DNA from: UBA5734 sp964528645
GTDB lineage: Bacteria > Bacillota > Clostridia > Saccharofermentanales > UBA5734
Direction of reading: 5' to 3'
Length of the DNA stretch: 46,202 nucleotides
NCBI GenBank assembly: GCA_964528645.1
Contig: CAZGSR010000023.1
Span: 1-46,202 of the forward strand
Positions 23,977 to 33,000 of this stretch are shown here, piece after piece. The notes below the pieces were generated by a model. It did not search any database and had not been told where the DNA came from. It worked only from the letters and a program-made list of their open reading frames with translations. The position numbers were made by a program, and so were the translations under genes. The stretch's first letter is position 1; each line of letters opens with the position of its first letter.

Positions 23977-25033
23977 GGTCCGGATACGCTGCCTGGGCCA
24001 GCAACTCCACAGCCACAGCCATGTAGTGCGAGGTCGAACTGCGGTACTTGTCCGGAATGGCCAGGATCTTGCCATTCTGGACCGCAGGCAGGGTCTGCAG
24101 AATCGGATCCAGCATCATGGCAGATTTCAGCATCTCGCCGCTATCCTCCACCGCTTTGAAATTTTCGTCGAAGGTCGAGGAAGGGATGACCAGCAATTGC
24201 GGCTGCCATTCACCGACGACCTTCTCTTTGGCAACCGGGCTATAGTTTGCCACATTGCAGACATTGACGGTGCCAGCTGCCTCGGCAATGGCGTGGAACG
24301 GAGATCCAACTCCGTAGGCAGCGAGCATATTGGCGCTGTTACCGGTTGGATCATAATAGTCTTCATAGAACATGACCGTGACCCGTTCATCGGCAGGAAC
24401 GGAGGCGACCTTGCTGGCGACGGTTTCCAGAGTCTGGTTCATTTCAGCGACTATGGCCTGGCCACGTTCGACTTCACCAGTAGCCTGGGCCAGGGTCAGG
24501 ATCGCATCGGCAATCATGGTGAAATTGGTGGGTGATTCCATTTGGACGACGGGGATGCCTGCTTCAGTCAGAGTCTTGCTCAGGGAACCATCCGGATTGG
24601 AGAAGGTATCGATGATGACGAGGTCGGGATTGAGGGCCACAATGGATTCCGGAGATGAAATATCGACTCGGTTCTTGACTGCAGCAGCCTTGTCAGCGGT
24701 CATGGACAGGACCGGGTCATCACCCCAGGCAGACAGGGCCGTGATCCGGCTGGCATCGACCAGGTCAAGGAGCATTTCGCCCGCCCAGACAGTGGTTGAA
24801 ATGATCGACTGGGGCGCGGCTGCCAATGTAACTTTGGTGCCTGTGGCATCGACCAGTTCAACCGGGAAGCCGGTGGTCGCTTCTGTTGTGGTCGTTGCAG
24901 CCGCAGTGGTTTCGGCTGCGGTTGCAGCGGTGGTGGCAGATGTCGCTGCGGTTGACTGGCATGCAGTCAGCGGCAAAAGTAGCAGAGCTGACAAAGCCAG
25001 GACGAGGATCAAGAGGGCTTTTTGCTTGAGCAT
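23966..25033 (-). CDS. Metal-chelate ABC transporter, substrate-binding lipoprotein
   Basis: The 355-residue protein starts with a lipoprotein signal (ending LLPLTAC, Cys25) and a long Ala/Thr linker. A PF01497-type binding domain follows (FPVELVDATGTKVTL, IVALNPDLVIIDTF, VQNGKILAIPDKY). These proteins bind ferric siderophores, heme or cobalamin. I saw no cobalamin riboswitch in the 240-base upstream gap, so iron-type substrates are somewhat favoured, but this is weak. GGAGGAG is 10 bases before the ATG at 25033; an in-frame start at 25165 lacks a site and would precede the signal peptide. It is the first gene of the operon, divergent from the second amino acid transporter. Confidence 0.9.
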   Translation of the reverse strand: MLKQKALLILVLALSALLLLPLTACQSTAATSATTAATAAETTAAATTTTEATTGFPVELVDATGTKVTLAAAPQSIISTTVWAGEMLLDLVDASRITALSAWGDDPVLSMTADKAAAVKNRVDISSPESIVALNPDLVIIDTFSNPDGSLSKTLTEAGIPVVQMESPTNFTMIADAILTLAQATGEVERGQAIVAEMNQTLETVASKVASVPADERVTVMFYEDYYDPTGNSANMLAAYGVGSPFHAIAEAAGTVNVCNVANYSPVAKEKVVGEWQPQLLVIPSSTFDENFKAVEDSGEMLKSAMMLDPILQTLPAVQNGKILAIPDKYRSSTSHYMAVAVELLAQAAYPDLVQ

Positions 25034-25190
25034 GTGTCTGGTTCTCCTCCATGTATCTGAACCCAGGGCTAGATTTCCATGCCCGGTTCGATTTAAGTCT
25101 AGCGGGACTTGGATACCGGAGCAAGGAAAGCTCTGGTCAACTTTTTGCACTTTCTTGCGTTTCACTGCATCACTTTATCACGCTAAACTA

Positions 25191-25219
25191 TTGCTCTCAC
25201 GACGCGTTTCTTCTACAAT
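25191..25219 (+). promoter_or_regulatory. Promoter of the second amino acid ABC operon
   Basis: TTGCTC (25191-25196) and TACAAT (25214-25219) are exactly 17 bases apart and lie about 57 bases before the GTG start of the binding-protein gene. Confidence 0.62.
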
Positions 25220-25275
25220 GCAAGGGATTGAAATGTTGATTTTAACCCATTTTTTCACATGACAGGAGGAGAAAC

Positions 25276-26088
25276 GTGAACAAACGCATTTTCTTGACTT
25301 TGATTTCCCTTATCCTGGTCCTGGCCGTGCTCACCACCGGCTGTGCCAAGGCTGCCAGCGGTGACCAGTCGCTGAAAAAGGTCCAGGATGCCAAAACCCT
25401 GGTGCTGGGTCTGGACGACGCCTTCCCGCCCATGGGCTATCGGAATGAATCCAATGAAATTGTCGGTTTTGATGTCGATGTCGCCAAGGAAGTCGCCAAA
25501 CGCATGGGTGTTGAACTCAAGCTCCAGCCAATCGACTGGTCCCAGAAATTCAACGAACTCAACGCCGGCACCATTGACTGCATCTGGAATGGCTACACTA
25601 TCACCGATGAACGCCTCAAGGAAACCAATGTGACCGAGGCCTACATGAAGAACCGCCAGATCGTCATCGTACTGGCTGATTCACCCGTCCAGTCCCTGGC
25701 CGACCTTGCTGGCAAAAAACTGGCTTTGCAGGCTGAGTCCAGTGCAGCTGAAGCGCTCGCATCCAAGCCCGATTTCAAGTCCTCCCTGGGTGAAGTCATC
25801 GAGCTCAAGGACAATGTCACCGCTCTGCTCGATCTCAAAGCCAGCGGCAGTGATGCCCTGCTCGTCGATGAAATTGTCGCCGGCTACTACATCGCCCGCG
25901 AAGGCAAGCAATACCGCATCCTCGATGAAGCCCTCGCCGAAGAAGAATACGGCGTCGGTTTCCGCAAAGCCGACCAGGCCCTGCGCGACGAAGTCCAGAA
26001 ACAGCTCGAAGCCATGGCCAAAGATGGTACCCTGGCCAAGATTTCGACGGAATGGTTCAGCAAAGACATCACCACCATCGGCAAGTAA
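25276..26088 (+). CDS. Polar amino acid ABC transporter, substrate-binding lipoprotein (second system)
   Basis: The 270-residue protein has a lipoprotein signal ending LTTGC (Cys23). An SBP type-3 domain follows: LVLGLDDAFPPMGYRNESNE, VGFDVDVAKEVAKRMGVEL, WSQKFNELNAGTIDCIWNGYTITDERL. It differs clearly from the protein at 14141, so it is not a recent duplicate. The WNGYTIT stretch is common in glutamine/cystine-type receptors, but the ligand remains unassigned. The start is GTG at 25276, with AGGAGGAG just upstream. A 142-base gap separates it from its permease. Confidence 0.9.
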   Translation: MNKRIFLTLISLILVLAVLTTGCAKAASGDQSLKKVQDAKTLVLGLDDAFPPMGYRNESNEIVGFDVDVAKEVAKRMGVELKLQPIDWSQKFNELNAGTIDCIWNGYTITDERLKETNVTEAYMKNRQIVIVLADSPVQSLADLAGKKLALQAESSAAEALASKPDFKSSLGEVIELKDNVTALLDLKASGSDALLVDEIVAGYYIAREGKQYRILDEALAEEEYGVGFRKADQALRDEVQKQLEAMAKDGTLAKISTEWFSKDITTIGK

Positions 26089-26230
26089 TCGTCGCTGGTT
26101 TTCAAGCCGCAGCCTGAGAATCACAGTCACAAGTCACACACACGGGCGGACAGGCTTTTCAACTGTCCGCCCACTTTTTCTTCCAGCCTCATCCACGCCT
26201 GTTCCCGGTTTTCACGAAGGAGATGCTCGC

Positions 26231-26875
26231 ATGGTCACATTCCAGATTCTCCCCTACCTGCTCGAAGGCACCTGGCGTGCCCTGCAGATTTTTGTCCTGA
26301 CCCTTGTCTTCTCCATTCCACTCGGCATTGTGGTCGCCCGGTTGCGCCAGTCCACCGTGCGGATCATCCAGCTGCCCGTCCGGTTCTATCTCCTGATAAT
26401 GCGCGGTACGCCTCTGATCCTGCAGCTGATCTTTTTCATGTATTTCCCGCCTTTTGTCCTCGGCATCCCGATCGGACGCTTTTCTGCCGTCATCCTGGCT
26501 TTCAGCCTCAATTACGCCGCCTATTTTGCAGAAATTTTCCGGGGCGGGCTCGAATCGATCCCGCGCGGCCAATTCGAGGCTGGCCATGTCCTGGGCTTCA
26601 CCAGCGGCCAGACCTTCACCCGCATCGTCCTGCCCCAGGTCATCAAGCGCATCCTCCCGCCCTCGGCCAGTGAGGCCATGACTCTGGTCAAGGACACCGC
26701 CCTGGCCCAGATCATCGGTGTGGCCGAACTGTTCCGTGCCGCCCAGAATTCGACCTCCCGCCTGGTTTCGATTGAGCCGATCATCGCTGCCGGTGCGATC
26801 TACCTGATCCTGAACAGCCTCGTCGCCCTGGTTTTCTCCCGTTTTGAGAAGAAGCTGAGCTACTATCGCCACTGA
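26231..26875 (+). CDS. Polar amino acid ABC transporter, permease (second system)
   Basis: The 214-residue HisM/GlnP-type permease has about five hydrophobic segments. The family sequences are MRGTPLILQLIFFMYF, GGLESIPRGQFEAGHVLGF (EAA loop) and LPQVIKRILPPSASEAMTLVKDTALAQ. Its length matches the minimal family. The ATG at 26231 has AAGGAG eight bases upstream. The frame stays open far upstream through the binding-protein gene, but that part has no homology and is not included. Only one permease gene is present, so a homodimer is expected. Confidence 0.92.
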   Translation: MVTFQILPYLLEGTWRALQIFVLTLVFSIPLGIVVARLRQSTVRIIQLPVRFYLLIMRGTPLILQLIFFMYFPPFVLGIPIGRFSAVILAFSLNYAAYFAEIFRGGLESIPRGQFEAGHVLGFTSGQTFTRIVLPQVIKRILPPSASEAMTLVKDTALAQIIGVAELFRAAQNSTSRLVSIEPIIAAGAIYLILNSLVALVFSRFEKKLSYYRH

Positions 26876-26903
26876 TGCGGCATCTGACAAAGGAGATCCG
26901 GCC

Positions 26904-27671
26904 ATGCCTTCCGATATAGTCCTCTCTGTAGAAAATCTCGCCAAAAAATTCGGTACTCTCGAGGTCCTCAAATCGATCCACCTCACCGTACACCGCGGCG
27001 AAGTCGTTGTCATCATCGGTCCTTCGGGATCTGGCAAATCGACCCTCTTGCGCCTGATCAACCAGCTCGAGCAGGCGGACAGCGGCAACATCACGGTCGG
27101 TGGCCAGGTCCTGTGCAAAAACGATCCTCACGGTCGTTCCATCTACGCAGCCAAACCGGACCTGAAAACGATCCAGCTCAAGATCGGCCTGGTGTTCCAG
27201 AGTTTCAATCTCTTTCCCCATTTCACGATCGAGCGCAACATCACCGAGGCACCCGTCCACGTCCTCGGCCAGCAGGTAACTGAAGCCAAAGCCAAAGCTG
27301 CAGCCTTGCTCCAGAAACTCGGACTGGCCGAAAAAGCCCAGAACTATCCCTTCCAGCTCTCCGGTGGCCAGCAGCAGCGCGCTGCCATCGCCCGGGCCCT
27401 CGCCCTCGAGCCGGAGGTCCTCTTCTTTGACGAACCGACCTCAGCCCTCGATCCGGAACTGACCGGCGAAGTCCTCAAGGTCATCCGCCAGCTTGCCGCC
27501 GAGCACATGACCATGGTCGTGGTCACCCACGAAATGGCCTTTGCCCGCGAACTTGCTGACCGGATCATTTTCATGGACCAGGGCGTGATCATCGAGGAAG
27601 GCACGCCCGAGCAGGTCTTCAACTCCACCCACGAACGGACCCGCCAGTTCCTCAGGCACTACAGTGAGTGA
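26904..27671 (+). CDS. Polar amino acid ABC transporter, ATP-binding protein (second system)
   Basis: The 255-residue ATPase has Walker A GPSGSGKS (residues 39-46), signature LSGGQQQRAAIARALALE, Walker B VLFFDEPTSALDPE and His switch VVTHEM. The Q-loop region VFQSFNLFPHFT is typical of glutamine-type importers. The ATG at 26904 is 28 bases after the permease, with AAGGAG eight bases upstream. It ends the operon; a hairpin terminator follows about 45 bases later. Confidence 0.94.
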   Translation: MPSDIVLSVENLAKKFGTLEVLKSIHLTVHRGEVVVIIGPSGSGKSTLLRLINQLEQADSGNITVGGQVLCKNDPHGRSIYAAKPDLKTIQLKIGLVFQSFNLFPHFTIERNITEAPVHVLGQQVTEAKAKAAALLQKLGLAEKAQNYPFQLSGGQQQRAAIARALALEPEVLFFDEPTSALDPELTGEVLKVIRQLAAEHMTMVVVTHEMAFARELADRIIFMDQGVIIEEGTPEQVFNSTHERTRQFLRHYSE

Positions 27672-27675
27672 GTGC

Positions 27676-27692
27676 GGGAACCAGCGGTTCCC
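27676..27692. repeat. Small perfect hairpin after the second ABC operon
   Basis: GGGAACC (27676-27682) and GGTTCCC (27686-27692) pair around a 3-base loop just after the ATPase stop. No T run follows, so it may only protect the 3' end of the message upstream of the true terminator. Confidence 0.4.
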
Positions 27693-27716
27693 AGAGGATG
27701 CAATCAGCCCACAGCA

Positions 27717-27757
27717 AAACGGCCCCGGGACACCACACCCGAGGCCGTTTCGTTTGG
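27717..27757 (+). terminator. Terminator of the second amino acid ABC operon
   Basis: AAACGGCC (27717-27724) and GGCCGTTT (27743-27750) pair perfectly, with an inner CGG/CCG match, followed by TTTCGTTT on the plus strand. It lies 45 bases after the ATPase gene. Confidence 0.8.
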
Positions 27758-27767
27758 AGGAGAAAGT

Positions 27768-27806
27768 ATGAAAGAAGGAGGTTCGTCGCTCTTGCTCTTG
27801 CTCTGA
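27768..27806 (+). CDS. Possible leucine-rich leader peptide (12 codons)
   Basis: An ATG five bases after GGAGGAG opens a 12-codon frame encoding MKEGGSSLLLLL, ending TGA at 27804. Five consecutive Leu codons just before the stop resemble attenuator leader peptides, and the ribosome binding site is among the best in the window. However, no plus-strand gene follows until tadA, about 1 kb away, and I see no antiterminator/terminator pair. It may be a relic or chance. Confidence 0.25.
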   Translation: MKEGGSSLLLLL

Positions 27807-27951
27807 ATTCAGTTTAGCAATTAAGTTTTAAGAATATAAATCGCAAATGTGAATAACTGTGAACATTAATCATTTGTTTCGTCACATTTGATGATTTCAC
27901 CGTTCAGCTAGCCGAGCGAACCTCCAGGATGGGCTCTGGATTCGGACAGGA
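27807..27951. repeat. AT-rich gap with a spaced inverted repeat
   Basis: CAAATGTG (27844-27851) and CACATTTG (27893-27900) are perfectly complementary, 41 bases apart, in an AT-rich stretch that contrasts with its surroundings. I see no promoter elements that tie it to a gene. It could be an operator pair or a 3' hairpin for the minus-strand gene ending at 27952. Confidence 0.35.
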
Positions 27952-28704
27952 TCAGCTGAGAACCTGGATGGCAGAACCATCCTCGAGGGCTGATTGGCTT
28001 TTCGGTTGCTCGATCAGGAAACCGCCCTCAGGCGTCACAATCTTGACGAACAAGCCACTGCGCGAAGCAGAAAAATCGGCTGCGTCTGCACCTATGATGG
28101 CAGCACGCTGGTCGGCATAACGGTCGAAAATGGCGACGGCCTCCTCTGCCGTAATGGCAGCCGGCAGTGCCAGTTCGAGGCGCTGGTTGGCAACTCCGTG
28201 GATGACAACGGTTTTGTCAACATCCGTGATGGCCGGGCTGATCTGGGGGATCGCAGCCATCAGCTGGGCCCGGACATCGTTGCGTTTCATGATCGGCGGT
28301 GCAGAGAGTGCGACGATGATGGCCAGAGCCAGGACAGCCGCCCCGGTCAACAGCAGGCGCATCTTGACCGTCAGGCGCAAGTCCGGGATCTTGATGTCGC
28401 TTTTGGGCACATAGGTGGGCTGGGCTGGTTTGGTTTCGACTTTCGCCTTCTGCTTCTTCGTCGTTTCCACCTGGGTGGCGCGAGCTGCAAACTGGGCGTT
28501 GTTCAGCTGCGGATTGAGATTGGGCCCTTCGTATTTGGGCTGGGGCAGATTGGGAAAGGTCACACCGGTCGAATCAGCGGCTATGGAATAGGCGACTTCG
28601 CTGTCGAACACGGCGTCACAAAACAGGCAGTGGCCCTGCGTATTCTTGTCATCCAGCTGCAGCAGCGAGCCACAATTGGGGCATCTTCCTTCTTTGAGCG
28701 TCAT
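27952..28704 (-). CDS. Zinc-ribbon, single-pass membrane protein of unknown function
   Basis: The 250-residue protein has an N-terminal zinc ribbon with Cys8, Cys11, Cys26 and Cys29 (CPNC...CLFC). A charged, Gln/Lys-rich linker follows (about 60-105), then one membrane segment near residues 113-131 (LLLTGAAVLALAIIVALSA) and a C-terminal domain of about 115 residues that would lie outside the cell. The order suggests a cytoplasmic sensor or scaffold tied to an extracellular module. I do not recognise the C-terminal domain. The ATG at 28704 has AGAGG upstream. It is divergent from tadA and stands alone. Confidence 0.75.
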   Translation of the reverse strand: MTLKEGRCPNCGSLLQLDDKNTQGHCLFCDAVFDSEVAYSIAADSTGVTFPNLPQPKYEGPNLNPQLNNAQFAARATQVETTKKQKAKVETKPAQPTYVPKSDIKIPDLRLTVKMRLLLTGAAVLALAIIVALSAPPIMKRNDVRAQLMAAIPQISPAITDVDKTVVIHGVANQRLELALPAAITAEEAVAIFDRYADQRAAIIGADAADFSASRSGLFVKIVTPEGGFLIEQPKSQSALEDGSAIQVLS

Positions 28705-28765
28705 GGCGTACCTCTTTCGCTAGTCATGGTATCACGGCAGCGGATGATTCAAAACCGCGCCGGCC

Positions 28766-28793
28766 TTGGGATCTATGGACATTATGCTATTAT
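28766..28793 (+). promoter_or_regulatory. Promoter of tadA
   Basis: TTGGGA (28766-28771) and TATTAT (28788-28793) are 16 bases apart and lie about 40 bases before the GTG start. Confidence 0.55.
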
Positions 28794-28833
28794 AGGGTCA
28801 AAGAGACTGGACCGCAAGGAGCGCAGAACACCC

Positions 28834-29412
28834 GTGACACACGAGCCAACCAGGCTGCACGATGATGCCTATTTCATGCAGGCAGCCCTGAAAGAAGCGC
28901 ACAAGGCGGAGCTGATCGGCGAGGTGCCGATTGGAGCAGTCATCGTGCACGAGGGCCGGATCATCGCCCGCGGTCATAACAGGCGCGAGACCTTGCAGGA
29001 TGTCACCTTGCACGCGGAACTGGTCGCAATCCGCCAGGCGTGCCGGCGCCTGAAGTCTTGGCGGCTCGATGGCTGCGATCTCTACGTCACGCTCGAACCG
29101 TGTGTCATGTGTGCTGGAGCCATCGTCCAGGCCCGTATCCGCACCGTCTATTATGGCGCCACCGATCCGAAGGCCGGGGCCGTCGGTTCGATCATCAATA
29201 TATTCGATTTGAAGCACAATCATCGCGTTGCCTGGCAAGGTTTGCTCCTGCAGGAGGCCTGCAGCCAGATCCTCAAGGACTTTTTTGCCCAGCGCCGTGC
29301 AGCTGACAAAGCGGCAGGCAGCCGGGCCACGCGCCGTGCGCACGCCCAAGCCGAGCAGGCCAGACGACAAGGTTTGCCCCCCGACCCATCGGATCCTGAC
29401 AAGCAGGGCTAA
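28834..29412 (+). CDS. tadA: tRNA-specific adenosine deaminase
   Basis: The 192-residue enzyme converts A34 to inosine in tRNA-Arg(ACG). The zinc site is complete: His60-Ala61-Glu62 and Cys90/Cys93 in LEPCVMCAGAIVQA. About 40 C-terminal residues beyond the conserved domain are strongly basic (FFAQRRAADKAAGSRATRRA and onwards) and could add tRNA contacts. The start is probably GTG at 28834, with AAGGAG 12 bases upstream. The frame stays open for 840 bases upstream, antisense to the zinc-ribbon gene, but that part is not credible protein. Its end overlaps the convergent methyltransferase gene by four bases. Confidence 0.92.
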   Translation: MTHEPTRLHDDAYFMQAALKEAHKAELIGEVPIGAVIVHEGRIIARGHNRRETLQDVTLHAELVAIRQACRRLKSWRLDGCDLYVTLEPCVMCAGAIVQARIRTVYYGATDPKAGAVGSIINIFDLKHNHRVAWQGLLLQEACSQILKDFFAQRRAADKAAGSRATRRAHAQAEQARRQGLPPDPSDPDKQG

Positions 29413-30020
29413 TTTTTCAGCTTCTCGCAGCAGATGAAAATCGGCGCACAATTGATGGCATTGGCCATCTCGATTTTTTGCACGGCAAACTGCCGGACCG
29501 GCAATGTCCGGATGTAATCCAACACCGCCCGATGTTCGTCAAACCCGCTGTCCCCACCATAATAGAGGCAGATCAGGACCGCGCCACCCACACTAAGGAG
29601 CGCCAGTGCCTGGGCCAGGGCGGGCAAAGTCGTCTCGGCCCGGGTGCCGATGGCATGATCCCCGCGTGGCAGATAGCCCAGGTTGAACAGGACACACCGT
29701 ACGCCAGACTTTACACGTTCCAGCATCTGGTCGTGGCTGGCGACATGGAGCTGGCAACGCTCGAGCAATCCCGCCTTTTGCAAGCGTTCGGTTGTCCGTG
29801 CGATGGCTTCTGCCTGGATATCAAACCCGATCACGTGGCCGTCCGGCCCGACCAGGCCGGCCAGAAATTCCGTGTCTCCACCATTGCCACAGGTAGCATC
29901 GATCACTGTGTCGCCTGGCAGGATCAGACGGCGGGCATACTGATGTGACAGTGCCAGCGCATTTTGCACCAGCGGCCGGTCGCGGCGTGTCGCATTGGAT
30001 TCCACTTCAGTTCCTGTCAT
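29409..30020 (-). CDS. SAM-dependent methyltransferase (YtqB-like, putative RNA methylase)
   Basis: The 203-residue protein has the SAM-binding motif DATCGNGGDT (residues 41-50) after LILPGDTVI, an acidic strand end in HVIGFDIQ, and the characteristic FNLGYLPRGDH of the PF06962 family. Members are annotated as putative rRNA methylases; the YtqB structure shows SAM binding, and the RNA substrate is not settled here. The ATG at 30020 overlaps the addA stop (ATGA) and has AGGAG upstream. It is therefore the last gene of the thioesterase, addB, addA unit. Confidence 0.85.
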   Translation of the reverse strand: MTGTEVESNATRRDRPLVQNALALSHQYARRLILPGDTVIDATCGNGGDTEFLAGLVGPDGHVIGFDIQAEAIARTTERLQKAGLLERCQLHVASHDQMLERVKSGVRCVLFNLGYLPRGDHAIGTRAETTLPALAQALALLSVGGAVLICLYYGGDSGFDEHRAVLDYIRTLPVRQFAVQKIEMANAINCAPIFICCEKLKN

Positions 30021-33000
30021 GGTTTCTTCTCCTGGGCCGGGCAGGCAAAAATCTGGCGGCTTGGCACATGGACGATGAGGCGCTCGGCCACACAAAGCCC
30101 GGTGCCAGCCGTAATCGCCTGGGCATAATATTCTAGCTGCCGGCCATAGCGTTCACAAAGCAGCTGCCGGATCTGGTCCGGCTGGCCTGAGATGCGGTCC
30201 GTTTTATAATCGACCAGGATGGCCTGGCCGTTTTCCTGGAACCAGCAGTCTATGATGCCCTGGACCAGTGCCCGGTCGTCAGGTGCAAAGGCCGTTTCAT
30301 CCGGCCAGATAGAATGCGCAGGCACAGCCAGGGTGAATGGCATTTCGCGATACAGCTGGTGGCGGTCTTGCTCGGCAGCCACCATCCGGCCAGCCAGGTC
30401 CGATCGGACAAAGGCCTGGATCGCGTCCAGCCAGCCAGCCAGGGCAGCCGTCTCGTCAGCCGACACAACCTGGTCTTGCTCCAGATGCCGCAGCTGGCGC
30501 TCCAGTTCGGTATGGCTGGCTTCGCTCCGGGCCCGGGGCAGGTCCAGATAACGCAGGAACAGATGCAGTGCTGTGCCCAGCCGTGCTCCTTGGACAGGCA
30601 CCTGGCTGATTTCAGTCAGGACTGACAGGTCATGCAGGTCCAGATTGATCCCCAGCGCACGATTTTGCCTCGGCAGTTCGATCGTCTGCTCCTCCCCGAA
30701 AAGAGATTCATCCTGTTCGCGGCGCTTGAGTTCACTGACCGACAGTTTGACTGGGCTTGTTGCAGCACTGGAAAACGGGTAATCCAGGCTGATGCGGTGG
30801 ATGGCCTTCTGGATGTCAGCCTCAGGGACAGGTTTCGCTGCCAGAAAAGATCGCACAGCTTGCGCAAGATCTCCAACATCTGCTGGACTTGCATCACAAA
30901 CCGCCTCTTGTTCCTGGACCACCTCCGGATCGGAAAGCCCCTGTGCAGGTGCCAGATAATCCTTCAAATTTAAAAACTGCACCGCCCAGACCCCTTGTGT
31001 CGGCTCCGGCAGCCTGGAATCAGGGGGTGTTTCGAACTCAGTATCTGTATCCGGTTCGCCCACCGATTCCTCTACCGCTTTGCCCCCAAGCTGGCTCCAG
31101 TCGATGTCTGGGTGACGGGCCAGGGCCATGAGCAGCCAGTCCAGATAGCTGCGTCCGGACAGGACGAGGTAGGCAGGCAGGACAGGGTCTGGCCAGGACA
31201 GAGCCTTGTCAAAACGTGCCAGCAAGGCTTTCTGGCTGCCTTTGGGCAGCATGGCGACAAGGATCAGGCGGTCGCGGGCCCGGGTCATGGCAACATACAG
31301 CAGGCGGAGTTCTTCGGCCAGCGTCTGGGCCTTGTGTTCAGCCAGCATAGCCAGTTTCAGATGCGTGGTCCGGCGCAGATGGGCACTGGGATCGACCCAG
31401 TCAAATCCGACGCCCAGGCTTTCACTGACCATCAGGATCTCCTGCTGGTCTTTTGGCGTGATATTCCCTGATAATCCGACCACAAACACGACCGGGAATT
31501 CGAGTCCTTTGCTGCTATGGATGGTCATGACGCGGACCGCATTCTGTTCTGATTCGGCCAGATCATAGGGGGCCTGGCCAAGGCCTCTTTGTTCCAGGTT
31601 TTCCATATGGCGGACCAGATCGAACAGACCACGGCCGCGGTTGGTTTCAAATTGATGTACCCAACCGACAAAAGCCCGGACCTCCCGCAATCGCTCAGCC
31701 CCATTTTCATGGGCAGCCACCTGATGGAAAAACCCGGTCGTCTCCAGCAGCCACTCGAGCCATTCTCCTGTTTTACGGAATTTTTCCCGGTCGCGCCACC
31801 GTTCCAGCTCCTTTTGAAACAGATTCAGACGCGCTTTGAGGTCAGGATCAGGTCCTTGCACCGAATACCAGTCGACTGCCTCATGGAAAAACCGGCAGTT
31901 TGCTTCTGCCTGCTGGGCCGAAACCCGGATAGCCAGCAGTTCGCGCGGCGCGAAAGCAGAGCCAAGAAGGCCGGATTTGAGGACGGCAGCCAGCGGGATG
32001 TCCTGGCGCGGATTGTCCATGGTCATCAACAGAGCCTTGAGCAGGCGCAAGTCCGGGTGATCAAACAGGGCCCGTCCGGTGTCTTCGATGACAGCAATGG
32101 CGCGATCGCGCAGGGCTGCAGCATGGAGCCGGACGATCGCCCGCGTGCGCGCCAGGATGACGATGTCGCGCGGTTCCACAGCCTGATCCGCCATCATCTG
32201 GGCGATCCGTTGGCTGACCACCCGCGCCTCTCGTTCGTACAGGCCAAGCTCGGCTGCGTCCAGGCCAAGAGGTTCGAGATCTGCAGACCCTTCGGCCGAA
32301 GAATCGTTCCAGGGAGTACCGTCACCCTGTATGGAAACATCGCCTTCATCTCCGGATGGCCCAACCTCGAGGACCTCCCCCTGCTGCACCAGGCAGAGTT
32401 CGACCGGTACCGTCTCCAAAGGATCATCACGGTGCGGCACAAGTCCATGACCATCCGAATAATCGATCTCTCCTGCCTCGGGCGACATCAGCTGGGCAAA
32501 GACTTCATTAACTGCGCCTAGCACGCCAGGGACGCTGCGGAAGTTTCGATTGAGTGTGATCAGGCTGCCCGTGCCAGCCTGACGATACCGGTCAAAGCGG
32601 CTGATGAAAATGCCAGGGCGGGCATGGCGGAAGCGGTAGATGCTCTGCTTGACGTCACCGACCATGAACACATTGTCCCGGGCGATGGCCAGAAGGATCG
32701 CCTCCTGGATGCTGCTCGTATCCTGGTATTCATCGATGTAGATCTCCTGGTAGCGCTGGCGGTAATATTCAGCAGCCTCCGGCTGACGCAGGATGCCCAG
32801 GGCCAGATGTTCAAAATCGCCAAAATCGACCAGCCGCTGCTCCCGCTTGCGTTCCCGGTAGCGTTCATCGAGCTCCAGGACCAGGTCAAACAACTGTCCG
32901 ATAGCGGGTAGCATGGAACGGATCTCCTGCTCGATCTGGCTTGTGGTGCGATTGAACAGGCAGATGGTGTCAAACAGGAAGTGCTGGCGGTAGGTATCCG

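Noticed and set aside
25034..25190. Cobalamin riboswitch in front of the metal-chelate ABC operon
   Set aside because: I saw no B12-box-like sequence in the leader. Only an imperfect CTAGA/TCTAG inverted repeat is present, so I do not assign the substrate as B12.
25706..26230. Upstream extension of the second permease frame through the binding-protein gene
   Set aside because: The sequence is out of frame with a well-supported lipoprotein gene, and the permease has its own ATG with AAGGAG at 26231.
27994..28833. Long open frame in phase with tadA, running antisense through the zinc-ribbon gene
   Set aside because: Its translation is low-complexity and unlike any domain, while the opposite strand encodes a coherent zinc-ribbon protein. 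A promoter and a start for tadA lie near 28770-28834.
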